64,000 bases of DNA from Hydrogenobacter sp. T-8. GTDB lineage: Bacteria > Aquificota > Aquificia > Aquificales > Aquificaceae. The stretch lies in the NCBI RefSeq assembly GCF_011006175.1, contig NZ_CP048795.1, positions 930,001 to 994,000 on the forward strand, written 5' to 3'. The notes under the pieces are model-generated. The model had not been told where the DNA came from, ran no database searches, and saw nothing but the letters and a program-made list of their open reading frames with translations. Below are positions 1 to 8,224 of the stretch, piece by piece. A program made the translations under genes and the position numbers. How positions within the stretch are numbered: position 1 is the first letter of the stretch; each line of letters opens with the position of its first letter.

Positions 1-951
1 TATGGCTTGACGAAACACTTTAAACTCTGTATTTTTAAAGACCTGTGTGAGGTCCACAAGCTCAAGCCCAAACCTACGGTCCGGCTTGTCCGAGCCATAA
101 GTTTCCATGGCATACTCGTAGGATATGCGGTCAAAGGGGAGCTTTAGCTCAACGCCAAGAAGCTCCTTAAAGAGGCTATATATAAGCCTTTCGCTAAAAG
201 CCATAACATCCTCTTCTTCTACAAAGGACATTTCAAAGTCTATCTGGGTAAATTCAGGCTGACGGTCTGCGCGCAGGTCCTCGTCCCTCAAACATTTAAC
301 TATCTGAAAATACCTATCAAAACCTGCAACCATAAGCACTTGCTTAAAGAGCTGTGGAGACTGAGGAAGGGCGTAAAACTTGCCCGGATGTAACCTTGAG
401 GGAACAAGAAAGTCCCTTGCACCCTCTGGGGTGGACTTGGTAAGAAAGGGTGTCTCTATTTCCACAAAGCCTTCTTCAAGGAAAACCTTCCTTATTACCT
501 GATAGGCTCTATGCCTAAAGAGAAGGTTTTCCTTCATGCTCTCCCTTCTTAGGTCCAAGTAGCGATATTTGAGTTTTGTCTCCTCCGAAAGGTGTGTCTC
601 TTCGTCAATGGGAAAGGGTAAGGTTTCTGAGGTGTTGAGAATTTCAAGCTCTTCAATTACCACTTCGTAGTCTCCCGTCTTTAGCTTTGGGTTTTCTGTG
701 CCCGGGGGTCTTTTCCTAACAGTGCCACGCAGGGAAACCACATACTCTGACCTGAGCCTATCCGCAAGCTCATACACCTCAGGGTTTGTTTTTTCTTCCA
801 CCACACACTGGATTAGACCCTCTCTATCTCTGAGGTCTATAAAGATTACTCCTCCGTGGTTTCTTATGCGATGAACCCAGCCGTTTAAAATAACCTCCTT
901 TCCGAGGTCTTGTTCGCTGATGTGTCCGCAGTATCTTGTTCTTTTTAGCAT
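1..951 (-). CDS. aspS: Aspartyl-tRNA synthetase (5' part, runs off the window)
   Basis: Charges tRNA-Asp (possibly also tRNA-Asn) with aspartate in the cytoplasm. The window holds codons 1-317. An N-terminal OB-fold anticodon-binding domain (about residues 1-105) begins [20 protein letters not shown]. The class II catalytic domain follows, with motif 2 visible as [20 protein letters not shown]. The last residues seen enter the bacterial-type GAD insertion, so this is the bacterial and not the archaeal form. The start at 951 has no Shine-Dalgarno sequence; a TATAAT box ends 6 nt upstream, which suggests a leaderless transcript. It is divergent from purS. Confidence 0.96.
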   Translation of the reverse strand, partial: MLKRTRYCGHISEQDLGKEVILNGWVHRIRNHGGVIFIDLRDREGLIQCVVEEKTNPEVYELADRLRSEYVVSLRGTVRKRPPGTENPKLKTGDYEVVIEELEILNTSETLPFPIDEETHLSEETKLKYRYLDLRRESMKENLLFRHRAYQVIRKVFLEEGFVEIETPFLTKSTPEGARDFLVPSRLHPGKFYALPQSPQLFKQVLMVAGFDRYFQIVKCLRDEDLRADRQPEFTQIDFEMSFVEEEDVMAFSERLIYSLFKELLGVELKLPFDRISYEYAMETYGSDKPDRRFGLELVDLTQVFKNTEFKVFRQAI

Positions 952-957
952 ATTTAA

Positions 958-963
958 ATTATA
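958..963 (-). promoter_or_regulatory. -10 box of aspS, leaderless arrangement
   Basis: TATAAT on the minus strand with 6 nt between it and the aspS ATG (951). No ribosome-binding site fits in that gap. The -35 is weak. Confidence 0.5.
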
Positions 964-1008
964 GAAAATCCCTTCTTTGCATGCTTTAAGATGGTAGAAT
1001 ATAAGGTG

Positions 1009-1221
1009 ATGAAGGTAAGAGTTCTTATCCTTCCCAAGAAAGGACTTCTTGACCCAGAAGGCAGGGCGGTAAAAGAGATGCTCCTTGACGGCGGTTTTGA
1101 TGTAAAGGACGTAAAGGTGGGAAAGGTTGTGGAGCTTGAGGTGGGAGAAGGCACAGACATAAAAGCCCTTGTGGAAAGGTATCTTGTAAATCCCTTAGTT
1201 GAGGAGTATGTAATAGAATGA
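1009..1221 (+). CDS. purS: Phosphoribosylformylglycinamidine synthase, PurS subunit
   Basis: Small structural subunit of the three-part FGAM synthase (PurS-PurQ-PurL) of purine synthesis. It probably helps hand ammonia from PurQ to PurL. The protein, about 70 residues, has the family pattern: a beta strand ([17 protein letters not shown]), then a helix and a second strand ending in VEEYVIE. The start at 1009 (MKVRV) fits the family better than the in-frame ATG at 991, which would add six residues. The stop overlaps the purQ start (ATGA at 1218-1221), so the two are translationally coupled. purL is not in this window. Confidence 0.88.
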   Translation: MKVRVLILPKKGLLDPEGRAVKEMLLDGGFDVKDVKVGKVVELEVGEGTDIKALVERYLVNPLVEEYVIE

Positions 1222-1898
1222 AGTTTGCGGTCTGCGTATTCCCAGGTTCTAACTGTGATTATGATACTTACTATGTGATAAGAGACTTGCTTGGGCAGGA
1301 TGTGAGCTTTGTAGACCACAATACAAAAAGGCTCAATGGTTTTGACTGTGTGGTCCTCCCGGGTGGTTTTTCCTTTGGTGATTATCTGAGGGCTGGAGTG
1401 CTTGCCAGCAAGACTCCCCTGGGTAATGCTATAGTGGAATACGCACAGCAAGGGGGTCTTGTGCTTGGTATATGCAACGGCTTTCAGATCCTTACAGAAC
1501 TTCACCTACTGCCGGGTGTTTTACTCAGGAATGAGAACATGACCTTTCTGTGTAGAGATGTCTACCTTAGGATTGAAAACAATTCCCTGCCCTTTACCAG
1601 AAGGTTTGAAAAGGATGAGGTTATAAGGCTTCCTATAGCTCATGGGGAAGGGAGGTATTATGTGCCAGAGGAGGACCTAAGGGTCATGGAAGAAAGGGGG
1701 CAGGTGGTTCTAAGGTATTGCGATGAAAATGGTAATATAAACCCTTCCGCTAATCCCAATGGCTCATCGCACAACATAGCGGGGGTTTGCAACAAAGAGG
1801 GTAATGTCTTTGGTCTTATGCCCCACCCAGAAAGAGCCTGTGAAGACATACTTGGCTACCGAGACGGCATAATACTCTGGCATTCTCTTGTCGCTTAA
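1218..1898 (+). CDS. purQ: Phosphoribosylformylglycinamidine synthase, glutaminase subunit PurQ
   Basis: Class I glutamine amidotransferase that releases ammonia from glutamine for conversion of FGAR to FGAM. At 226 residues it is typical of the separate PurQ form used with PurS. The nucleophile elbow GICNGFQ carries the catalytic Cys86, and the His/Glu pair lies in MPHPERA (His203, Glu205). The N-terminal VFPGSNCDYDTY is also diagnostic. It overlaps purS by 4 bp and is followed after 15 bp by an unrelated MCE gene. Confidence 0.97.
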   Translation: MKFAVCVFPGSNCDYDTYYVIRDLLGQDVSFVDHNTKRLNGFDCVVLPGGFSFGDYLRAGVLASKTPLGNAIVEYAQQGGLVLGICNGFQILTELHLLPGVLLRNENMTFLCRDVYLRIENNSLPFTRRFEKDEVIRLPIAHGEGRYYVPEEDLRVMEERGQVVLRYCDENGNINPSANPNGSSHNIAGVCNKEGNVFGLMPHPERACEDILGYRDGIILWHSLVA

Positions 1899-1901
1899 GG
1901 C

Positions 1902-1907
1902 TATAAT
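1902..1907 (+). promoter_or_regulatory. -10 box of the MCE gene, leaderless arrangement
   Basis: TATAAT sits in the 15 bp between purQ and the MCE gene and ends 6 nt before the ATG at 1914. No Shine-Dalgarno sequence is possible between them. Confidence 0.45.
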
Positions 1908-1913
1908 TTAAGC

Positions 1914-3482
1914 ATGAGGTTTTCCAACGAAACCAAGGTAGGTTTTCTCGTGATTGTTTTTTCCCTTGGCTTTGCCTTTCTTATACTTACCTTTGGAGAG
2001 GTTCCCTTTTTCAGACCTGCGGTAAAGACCTACAAGGTCTACTTTGACAATGTAGCGGGGCTTAGTGTGGGTGCGGAGGTAAGGGTGGCCGGTATAAAAA
2101 GTGGAAAGGTTAAGTCTGTCAGCTTAAAAGATGGCAAGGTGGAGGTGGTTTTTGAACTTGATAAGAATATAGCCCTATACAAGGATGCACAGGCGGAGAT
2201 AGGAACTCTTGGTCTTATGGGAGATAAATACCTAAACATATACCCCGGAAGTCCACAAGCAGGTGTGTTGGAAGAGGGTGGGACTATAAGTAAAACCCTT
2301 GGTTATGCGGATACGGACCTTCTTATAAAGCAAATGACAGATGCCTCAGAATCCATAAGGCTAATGGTGGAAAGCTTCCAGCTTATACTTTCTGAAAACA
2401 GAGAAGATATAAGGAGAGTGGTGCAGAACTTGGAAATGCTTACCCGTAATCTTAACTTAATAGCCCTTGAAAACAGAGAGTCCCTAAGGGGAGCTATACA
2501 TAACATAAACCTACTTGCCTATAACTTAAACAGAACACTTCCTCAAACTATAGAAAGCATAGACAGGCTTGCGAAGAGTCTTGAAGCCATAGCCAGCGAG
2601 AACAGGCAAGACATAAGAGAAACCGTTGCAAACCTAAAACAGCTTAGCAATGACCTAAAGACAACCCTTCCCGAACTTTCAAGAAACCTTAACGAGCTTT
2701 CAGTAAATCTAAACGCCTTGATTGTGGAAAACCGTCAAGATATAAGAACCACCACATCAAATCTCTCTGAACTTACCAAAAGCCTTAAAGAAAGCTCTGA
2801 AAGGTTAAATAACATACTGGCACATATTGAAAGAGGTGAAGGCACATTAGGGAAACTAATAAAGGATGAGGAACTATACAGAAATGTATCCTCTGGTGTT
2901 AGGGTGCTTGGCAAAGCAGGAGAGGTCGCAGATAGGACAAATCTCTACATAGGCTTTAGGGGTGAGCTCTACAGGGCTGGTGATTCAAAGGGGATACTTA
3001 CTGTCAAACTGCAACCCGATAACGAAAAGTATTACCTCTTAGAGATAGTTGGGGACTCAAGGGGTAGAGTCTACAAGGAGGAAATACTCCCTAATCAATG
3101 GATAGTTAAAAAGGAGTTTAAGCCTGAAGTTACATTGCAGTATGCAAGAATATTTCCCTTCTTTGGTAAGGAGCTTGTCTTGAGAGGTGGACTAAAGGAA
3201 TCCACAGGCGGAGTAGGTGCTGACCTTATATATTCACAGAGACTCGCCTTTACCACAGACCTTTGGGACTTTGGAAGAAGAGACAGACCACAGGATAAGG
3301 ACCTAAAGCCAAATCTTCAGGTGGGTGTAAACTACAAGGTTAATGGTCCTATGTATGTGAGGTTTGGTGGCGATGACCTTTTAAATTCAAAGCTAAGGGG
3401 TGTATTCGGTGGTGTAGGTCTTATGTTCACTGACAACGACCTAAAATACCTGCTTGGTGGTTTAAGACTGCCCTTGCCATAA
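1914..3482 (+). CDS. MCE-family (MlaD-like) lipid transport protein with long coiled-coil tail
   Basis: Probable periplasmic substrate-binding component of a retrograde phospholipid or other lipid transporter. Residues 10-28 form one membrane anchor and residues 39-115 an MCE domain (VYFDNVAGLSVGAEVRVAGI). A long helical region (about 140-310) carries four copies of ENRxDIR-like repeats at residues 161, 186, 229 and 272. The last 190 residues are beta-rich, contain GxG-type strands and end PLP. At 522 residues it is far longer than MlaD (about 180) and may span toward the outer membrane by itself. The usual MlaE, MlaF and MlaB neighbours are absent, so the partner permease must lie elsewhere. 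Confidence 0.85.
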   Translation: MRFSNETKVGFLVIVFSLGFAFLILTFGEVPFFRPAVKTYKVYFDNVAGLSVGAEVRVAGIKSGKVKSVSLKDGKVEVVFELDKNIALYKDAQAEIGTLGLMGDKYLNIYPGSPQAGVLEEGGTISKTLGYADTDLLIKQMTDASESIRLMVESFQLILSENREDIRRVVQNLEMLTRNLNLIALENRESLRGAIHNINLLAYNLNRTLPQTIESIDRLAKSLEAIASENRQDIRETVANLKQLSNDLKTTLPELSRNLNELSVNLNALIVENRQDIRTTTSNLSELTKSLKESSERLNNILAHIERGEGTLGKLIKDEELYRNVSSGVRVLGKAGEVADRTNLYIGFRGELYRAGDSKGILTVKLQPDNEKYYLLEIVGDSRGRVYKEEILPNQWIVKKEFKPEVTLQYARIFPFFGKELVLRGGLKESTGGVGADLIYSQRLAFTTDLWDFGRRDRPQDKDLKPNLQVGVNYKVNGPMYVRFGGDDLLNSKLRGVFGGVGLMFTDNDLKYLLGGLRLPLP

Positions 3483-3514
3483 GGTAAATTGAAATAAATT
3501 TATGAGTAATAGCC

Positions 3515-4591
3515 ATGTATAGGGAACACATATACAGGCTCTACAGAGTGAACATGAACTTGAAAGAGGACGAGTCTTTGCTCCTGCTTACGGATACGGA
3601 GAAGGACTACCTTTTGGCTCTGATAGACCAGTTTGTGGAAAGTGCAAGAGCCATAACACAAAAAGTAAGGCACTGTGTTTATCCCTCTTTGGGAGGGCAT
3701 GGCAAAGAGCCACCAGAGGAGGTTTGGAGGCTTGCCTTTGGAGATAGAGCAATAGATGAGCTAAGAAAAAAGGGTCTCTTTGAGCATATACTCCTTAAAG
3801 AAGACTATTCGGAATATGAAGCTCTGCAAATACTCAAGGCTTACGCAGAGGATGTCCCTCAAGTGGTGGTAGCCTTTCCCTACTTTTCCACCACACATAC
3901 CTTTTTTAGAAAAGCTCTTACAGAAGGCTTTGGCTGTAGATACGCAAGTATGCCTCTTTTTGAGCCGGAGATGTTTTACGGTCCTATGAACGTGGACTGG
4001 GATTACGTAGCAAAGTTGAGCCTTGATGTAGCAGACATGCTCTCCGAAGCGGAATGGGTGCATGTAAAGGCGGAAGGAACAGACATGGAGTTTTTTGTGT
4101 TAGGAAGGAGGGCTATAGCGGACACGGGTCTTTTCCATCATAGCGGTCAATATGGAAACCTGCCTGCTGGCGAAGCCTTTGTAGCCCCTATAGAGAACTC
4201 AGCCTTTGGAAAGCTAACCATAACCTACGGTCCTGATAGGAAACTGGAAAGACCCATAACCCTTAAATTCCGAGATGGTGCGGTGGAAGAGATAGAAGGC
4301 TTTGAACCATATAGGAATTACCTTGAAGAGGTGTTTAAAAGATACGAGAATGCCCGAGTAATTGCAGAGTTTGGCGTTGGGACAAACCCAGGTGCAAAAA
4401 GACCCGACAATGTGCTTGAGGCAGAGAAAATTCTTGGCACAGTGCATATAGCCATAGGAGACAACCATACCTTTGGAGGTGTGAACAGAGTTTCCTTCCA
4501 CACCGATTATGTGGTTTTTGAACCCCAAGTAACCATAGGAGGTAAGGGATGGCAAAAGAGACTTTTAGAGAAAGGCAGGCTCAGGACCTGA
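3515..4591 (+). CDS. M29-family metallo-aminopeptidase
   Basis: Thermophilic-type aminopeptidase of the AmpS/aminopeptidase T family, which removes N-terminal residues from peptides in the cytoplasm using a two-metal centre. The C-terminal half holds the family metal-site region: EFGVGTNPGAK, the HIAIGDN segment with its conserved His, and FHTDYV with a His/Asp pair. At 358 residues it is slightly shorter than the usual 370-410. Its last 43 bases overlap the start of the downstream regulator gene. No clear promoter was recognised in the 32 bp upstream gap. Confidence 0.9.
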   Translation: MYREHIYRLYRVNMNLKEDESLLLLTDTEKDYLLALIDQFVESARAITQKVRHCVYPSLGGHGKEPPEEVWRLAFGDRAIDELRKKGLFEHILLKEDYSEYEALQILKAYAEDVPQVVVAFPYFSTTHTFFRKALTEGFGCRYASMPLFEPEMFYGPMNVDWDYVAKLSLDVADMLSEAEWVHVKAEGTDMEFFVLGRRAIADTGLFHHSGQYGNLPAGEAFVAPIENSAFGKLTITYGPDRKLERPITLKFRDGAVEEIEGFEPYRNYLEEVFKRYENARVIAEFGVGTNPGAKRPDNVLEAEKILGTVHIAIGDNHTFGGVNRVSFHTDYVVFEPQVTIGGKGWQKRLLEKGRLRT

Positions 4592-5268
4592 GGATTGACC
4601 TACTAAGAAAGGTTCACATTTTTGAAGACCTGTCAGAGGATGAGCTCAGGGATGCCCTGAACTACATGCAAGTTAGGGAGTTTAGAAGAAATGAGTATCT
4701 CTTCTTTGAAGAGGAGGCGGAGCCTGGCGTTTACATCCTTCTGGATGGTCTTATAAAGCTCTTGAAGGAAACCCACGATGCAAGGATTGTTATAGTTAGG
4801 CTTGTCTATCCTGGGGACATATTTGGCTGGATAGAGTGGGGTAAAAAGGTTCCAAGAAATACTTACACCGCTAAGGCGATGCTTGAAAGCAAGACCCTCT
4901 ACATTTCCAACAGGGACTTTATAAACCTCTCCATAAAGCATCCTGCTATTGCTATAAAGATGACCTGCGAAGCAACTACCACACTTCTGCATAGTTACGA
5001 AACTCTCAAGAGCATAGCGGGTGGTAAGGTAGAAGAAAGGATTGCGAAGGTCCTTCTTGAGATAGCGGACAGAATAGGGAAAAAATACGAAGATGTCATA
5101 GTCATTGATGCACCCCTAACAAGGCTTGACATTGCAGAGATGACTGGCACAACTGTGGAGACCACCATAAGGGTTATGAGTAAGTGGAAAAAGCAAGGCA
5201 TAATAAACGCAGAGAGGGGATACATAGAGATAATAAAAAGGCGTGAGCTTGAAAGGCTTGCAGTATGA
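4549..5268 (+). CDS. Crp/Fnr-family transcriptional regulator without Fe-S cysteines
   Basis: Cyclic-nucleotide-binding-fold regulator of 239 residues. A beta-roll sensor domain occupies about 20-130, a dimer helix about 135-165, and a winged helix DNA-binding domain about 165-230 with recognition-helix region TGTTVETTIRVMSKWKKQG. It has only one cysteine (in MTCEAT), so it cannot bind an FNR-type cluster; the effector is unknown. The start at 4549 is set by a strong AGGAGGT sequence inside the aminopeptidase gene, giving a 43 bp overlap and probable coupling. Its TGA (5266-5268) overlaps the 3' end of the convergent tRNA-Lys gene. Confidence 0.93.
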   Translation: MAKETFRERQAQDLRIDLLRKVHIFEDLSEDELRDALNYMQVREFRRNEYLFFEEEAEPGVYILLDGLIKLLKETHDARIVIVRLVYPGDIFGWIEWGKKVPRNTYTAKAMLESKTLYISNRDFINLSIKHPAIAIKMTCEATTTLLHSYETLKSIAGGKVEERIAKVLLEIADRIGKKYEDVIVIDAPLTRLDIAEMTGTTVETTIRVMSKWKKQGIINAERGYIEIIKRRELERLAV

Positions 5269-5338
5269 GCCGGGCGGGATTTGAACCCGCGACCCACGGA
5301 TTAAAAGTCCGTTGCTCTGCCAGCTGAGCTACCGGCTC
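5266..5338 (-). tRNA. tRNA-Lys (anticodon TTT)
   Basis: A full cloverleaf reads on the minus strand. The 7-bp acceptor GAGCCGG pairs with CCGGCTC. D arm, anticodon loop CTTTTAA and T loop GTTCAAATC are all standard. The discriminator base A is at 5266. No CCA is encoded, so it must be added enzymatically. The discriminator lies inside the stop codon of the convergent regulator gene. Confidence 0.97.
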
Positions 5339-5349
5339 TAAGTTTAGTT

Positions 5350-5378
5350 ATTATAACATCTATGAGATTTCTATTCAA
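5350..5378 (-). promoter_or_regulatory. Promoter of tRNA-Lys
   Basis: Minus-strand TTGAAT (5378-5373), 17 nt, then TATAAT (5355-5350). Transcription would begin about 5 nt before the mature tRNA. The -35 box lies within the last codons of glmU. Confidence 0.65.
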
Positions 5379-6756
5379 GCAGTTTCTCCTTCCCTTTACC
5401 CTTTAAAATTCTTAGTTTAGACCTTTCAATAGCAAGGTCACCATCAGGCACATCTTTGTTTATTACAGAACCACCTGCCACAAAAGAATAGTTTCCAAGC
5501 CTTATTGGAGCGATTATCAAGGAGTTGCTACCTATAAAGGCACCCCTTCCCACATAGCTCTGATGCTTTCTCTTTCCGTCAAAATTTGCAAAAACCACAC
5601 CAGCACCTACATTCACATCATCCTCAATAGTTGCGTCTCCTATATATGCAAGGTGCTTTGCTCTTACTCCTTCTCCGATAAAGGATTTCTTGACTTCCAC
5701 GAAGTTTCCTATATGGCTACCTTTCCCTATTAGGCTGTTTTCTCTAACATGGGCAAAGGGTCCTATCACAGCCCCAGACTTTATGTGTGAATTTCTTACT
5801 ATAGAATATGCCTCTATCACTGCTCCCTCTTCCACCACGGAGTTTTCCAAGAGGCTACCTTTTCCTACCAACACACCCCTGCCGAGCCTTGTGTTGCCCC
5901 TTAACATAACATCTGGATATATCTCTACATCGCCCTCTAAAACCACGTCTGGTTCTATCCACACACTTTCTGGTTGATGTATGGTGTTGCCCTTCTCCGC
6001 CCACTCCTGAAGTATCCTTAGCCTTATCACATTCTCCGCTATGGCAAGCTCCCACCTCGTGTTAGCTCCAAGGACTTCCGTAGGGTCTTCCGCCATAAAG
6101 CTCCTTACTGTGTAACCTTTCTGGTGCATGAGATTGAAAACCTCTGTGAGATACACTTCACCCGTCTTAGGACTGGGCTTTACGTGAAAGAGGGTTTCTA
6201 CAAGATGAGGACAATAGAAAATGTAAACCCCTCCATTTATTTCCTTTATTAGCTTTTCTTCAAAGCTCGCATCCTTTTCTTCCACCACCTTTATCACATT
6301 TCCCCTTTCGTCCTTTATTATCCTTCCATAACCCGTTGGGTCTGGTAATTGTGTGGAGAGTAAAAGGGCACTTAACTTGATACCCTCGTATTCTTCCACC
6401 ATATGCAAATATCTCTGCATGTTTTTGAGGGTTTGTGACTTGACTAAGGGAGAATCTCCGTTTATTACCAACATATACCCATCGTAGTCTCTCCAAAAGT
6501 CAATGGCAGAAAGCACTGCATCACCAGTTCCACCCTTTGGGTTTGATTGGTAAAAGTAATGGTAAGAATCTCCAAAGTATTCCCTTATCTGCTCCGCCTT
6601 ATACCCCACCACAAGGGCAATATTTTCTATATGCAATTCCTTCAGAGTTTTTAGAACATACCAGAGCATGGGTTTACCAAGTATGTTATGCATAACCTTT
6701 GGCTTTTCGCTTTTAAAGCGCGTTCCAAGACCTGCGGAAAGAACAAGGGCTCGCAT
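5371..6756 (-). CDS. glmU: Bifunctional UDP-N-acetylglucosamine pyrophosphorylase / glucosamine-1-phosphate N-acetyltransferase
   Basis: Makes UDP-GlcNAc, the shared precursor of lipid A and peptidoglycan, by acetylating glucosamine-1-phosphate and then adding UMP. The N-terminal nucleotidyltransferase has LSAGLGTRFKSEKPKVMH. The C-terminal left-handed beta helix (from about residue 250) carries the acetyltransferase signature around KHLAYIGDA and VNVGAGVVFANFDGKRKH. Full length at 461 residues. It is the last gene of a four-gene string and directly follows lpxA (9 bp gap), a sensible pairing because LpxA uses its product. Confidence 0.97.
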   Translation of the reverse strand: MRALVLSAGLGTRFKSEKPKVMHNILGKPMLWYVLKTLKELHIENIALVVGYKAEQIREYFGDSYHYFYQSNPKGGTGDAVLSAIDFWRDYDGYMLVINGDSPLVKSQTLKNMQRYLHMVEEYEGIKLSALLLSTQLPDPTGYGRIIKDERGNVIKVVEEKDASFEEKLIKEINGGVYIFYCPHLVETLFHVKPSPKTGEVYLTEVFNLMHQKGYTVRSFMAEDPTEVLGANTRWELAIAENVIRLRILQEWAEKGNTIHQPESVWIEPDVVLEGDVEIYPDVMLRGNTRLGRGVLVGKGSLLENSVVEEGAVIEAYSIVRNSHIKSGAVIGPFAHVRENSLIGKGSHIGNFVEVKKSFIGEGVRAKHLAYIGDATIEDDVNVGAGVVFANFDGKRKHQSYVGRGAFIGSNSLIIAPIRLGNYSFVAGGSVINKDVPDGDLAIERSKLRILKGKGKEKLLE

Positions 6757-6765
6757 TGGAATATT

Positions 6766-7557
6766 TTAACTCCTCCCTGCGTCTCTTGCGACACCTCTTT
6801 TTGAAGTCCTTATGAACTCCACTAAGTTTCTTACCTCTTTGTGGTCTCCGTATTCACTAAGAAGTAAGGCTATAGCATCCTCCTTCAACATACCACTTCT
6901 AAAGAGAATTCTGTATGCCCTTTTGAGAATGGCTATTGTTTCCTTGGAAAAGCCTCTCCTCTCAAGTCCAATCGTATTTATGCCGTATAGATGTGCATGT
7001 TGTCCTGACGCCCTCACGTAGGGCGGTATATCAAGGGATACTCCAGATAGACCCCCCACCATGGCGTAAGCTCCAACCCTCGCCCATTGGTGGACTGCGG
7101 AAAGCCCGCCTATAAAGGCATACTCTCCCACCTCTACATGCCCTCCAAGGGTAGCACAGTTTGCCATGATAACTCCCCTTCGGACTATGCAGTCATGTGC
7201 CACATGGGAATAAGCCATAAGCATCACATCATCCTCTATAACTGTTTTCATCTTGTCTATGGCTGTTCCCCTATGAATGGTGACGTATTCTCTTATTATT
7301 ACATTATTGCCCACTATCACCTCGCTTTCTTCTCCTGCATATTTTAGGTGTTGTGGCTCCTCTCCTACGATAGCTCCGTCATGAATCCTACAGTTTGAAC
7401 CTATGGAGACCTTTCCTTTTATTGAGACCCTTGCACCTATTTTTGTTCCCTCTCCAACTACCACCTTGCCTTCTATGATGGTGTAGGGACCGACCTCCAC
7501 GTTCTCTCCCAGCTCTACCTCCCCCCTTATTATAGTTGTTGGATGAACCTTTGGCAT
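6766..7557 (-). CDS. lpxA: UDP-N-acetylglucosamine O-acyltransferase LpxA
   Basis: First step of lipid A synthesis: transfers a hydroxyacyl chain from ACP to the 3-OH of UDP-GlcNAc. Hexapeptide repeats of a left-handed beta helix run from residue 5 to about 190, followed by the C-terminal helical domain (YGINTIGLERRGFSKETIAI). The catalytic base corresponds to His121 in SHVAHDC, and the GGHVEVGEYAFIGG segment is conserved. Normal length (263). It follows the CinA-like gene by 1 bp and precedes glmU. Its presence indicates a lipopolysaccharide-bearing outer membrane. Confidence 0.97.
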   Translation of the reverse strand: MPKVHPTTIIRGEVELGENVEVGPYTIIEGKVVVGEGTKIGARVSIKGKVSIGSNCRIHDGAIVGEEPQHLKYAGEESEVIVGNNVIIREYVTIHRGTAIDKMKTVIEDDVMLMAYSHVAHDCIVRRGVIMANCATLGGHVEVGEYAFIGGLSAVHQWARVGAYAMVGGLSGVSLDIPPYVRASGQHAHLYGINTIGLERRGFSKETIAILKRAYRILFRSGMLKEDAIALLLSEYGDHKEVRNLVEFIRTSKRGVARDAGRS

Positions 7558-7558
7558 T

Positions 7559-8224
7559 TTAGACCCCCCTTATAAGGTATTGCCTAAGTATTTCAAGAGC
7601 CCACTGGGTAGCTATGAAACGGTTCTCATTCCTGCTACCCTCAAAGAGAAACCTTCTAACAACCACTTCCCTGTCTGTTGCGAGGGCTATGTAGGTAAGC
7701 CCCACAGGTTTTTGGTCTGTCCCTCCTTCTGGTCCGGATATACCCGTTATGGCAAGTGCTATGTCCGCATCCGTTTCCTCAAGAGCACCCACCGCCATCT
7801 GTCTGCAAACCTCTTCAGAAACCGCACCGTGTCTTCTTATAGAGCTTTCTTCAACCCCGAGCAGTTTTGTCTTGATCTCGTTGGCATAGACCACAAAGCC
7901 ACCTACGAAGTAGTGAGAAGAACCTGGAACATTTACGATCCTTGCGGAAAGTAGACCACCTGTACAACTTTCCGCAATGGCTAGCTTTAAGCCTTTTTCT
8001 CTTAAAAGGACTCCTACAATCTCCTCCATACTCTTCCTTCCAATTGCGTAGACAAAGTCTCCATACCTTTCCATAAAGACCTTTAGCTCTTCCTCATCCT
8101 TGATAAGAAAGTCAACACCGCCAACCCATTTCCTGCTTTTATAGCCCTCAATAACATCTAATCCTATAGTCCTGACTAAAAAACCTTCAAACTCAATAGG
8201 ATCCTCACATACACCCACCATCAT
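7559..8224 (-). CDS. CinA/PncC-type amidase with a short N-terminal extension
   Basis: The C-terminal domain (about residues 66-221) is a nicotinamide-nucleotide amidase of the CinA C-terminal family, which would convert NMN to NaMN in pyridine nucleotide recycling. Signatures are LAIAESCTGGLLSARI, VPGSSHYFVGG and ALAITGISGPEGGT. The first 65 residues resemble the middle (KH-like) part of full-length CinA, but the N-terminal molybdopterin-binding-type domain is missing. The start overlaps the preceding gene by 4 bp (ATGA), so it is translated with the molybdopterin-oxidoreductase-like protein. The amidase call is firm; the role of the extension is not. Confidence 0.88.
   Translation of the reverse strand: MMVGVCEDPIEFEGFLVRTIGLDVIEGYKSRKWVGGVDFLIKDEEELKVFMERYGDFVYAIGRKSMEEIVGVLLREKGLKLAIAESCTGGLLSARIVNVPGSSHYFVGGFVVYANEIKTKLLGVEESSIRRHGAVSEEVCRQMAVGALEETDADIALAITGISGPEGGTDQKPVGLTYIALATDREVVVRRFLFEGSRNENRFIATQWALEILRQYLIRGV

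Noticed and set aside
954-1505. 183-codon minus-strand open frame opposite purS-purQ
   Set aside because: It is antisense to two clearly identified overlapping genes and shows no family signature.
4549-5268. FNR-type oxygen sensor
   Set aside because: The protein has a single cysteine, so it cannot hold the four-cysteine Fe-S cluster of FNR.
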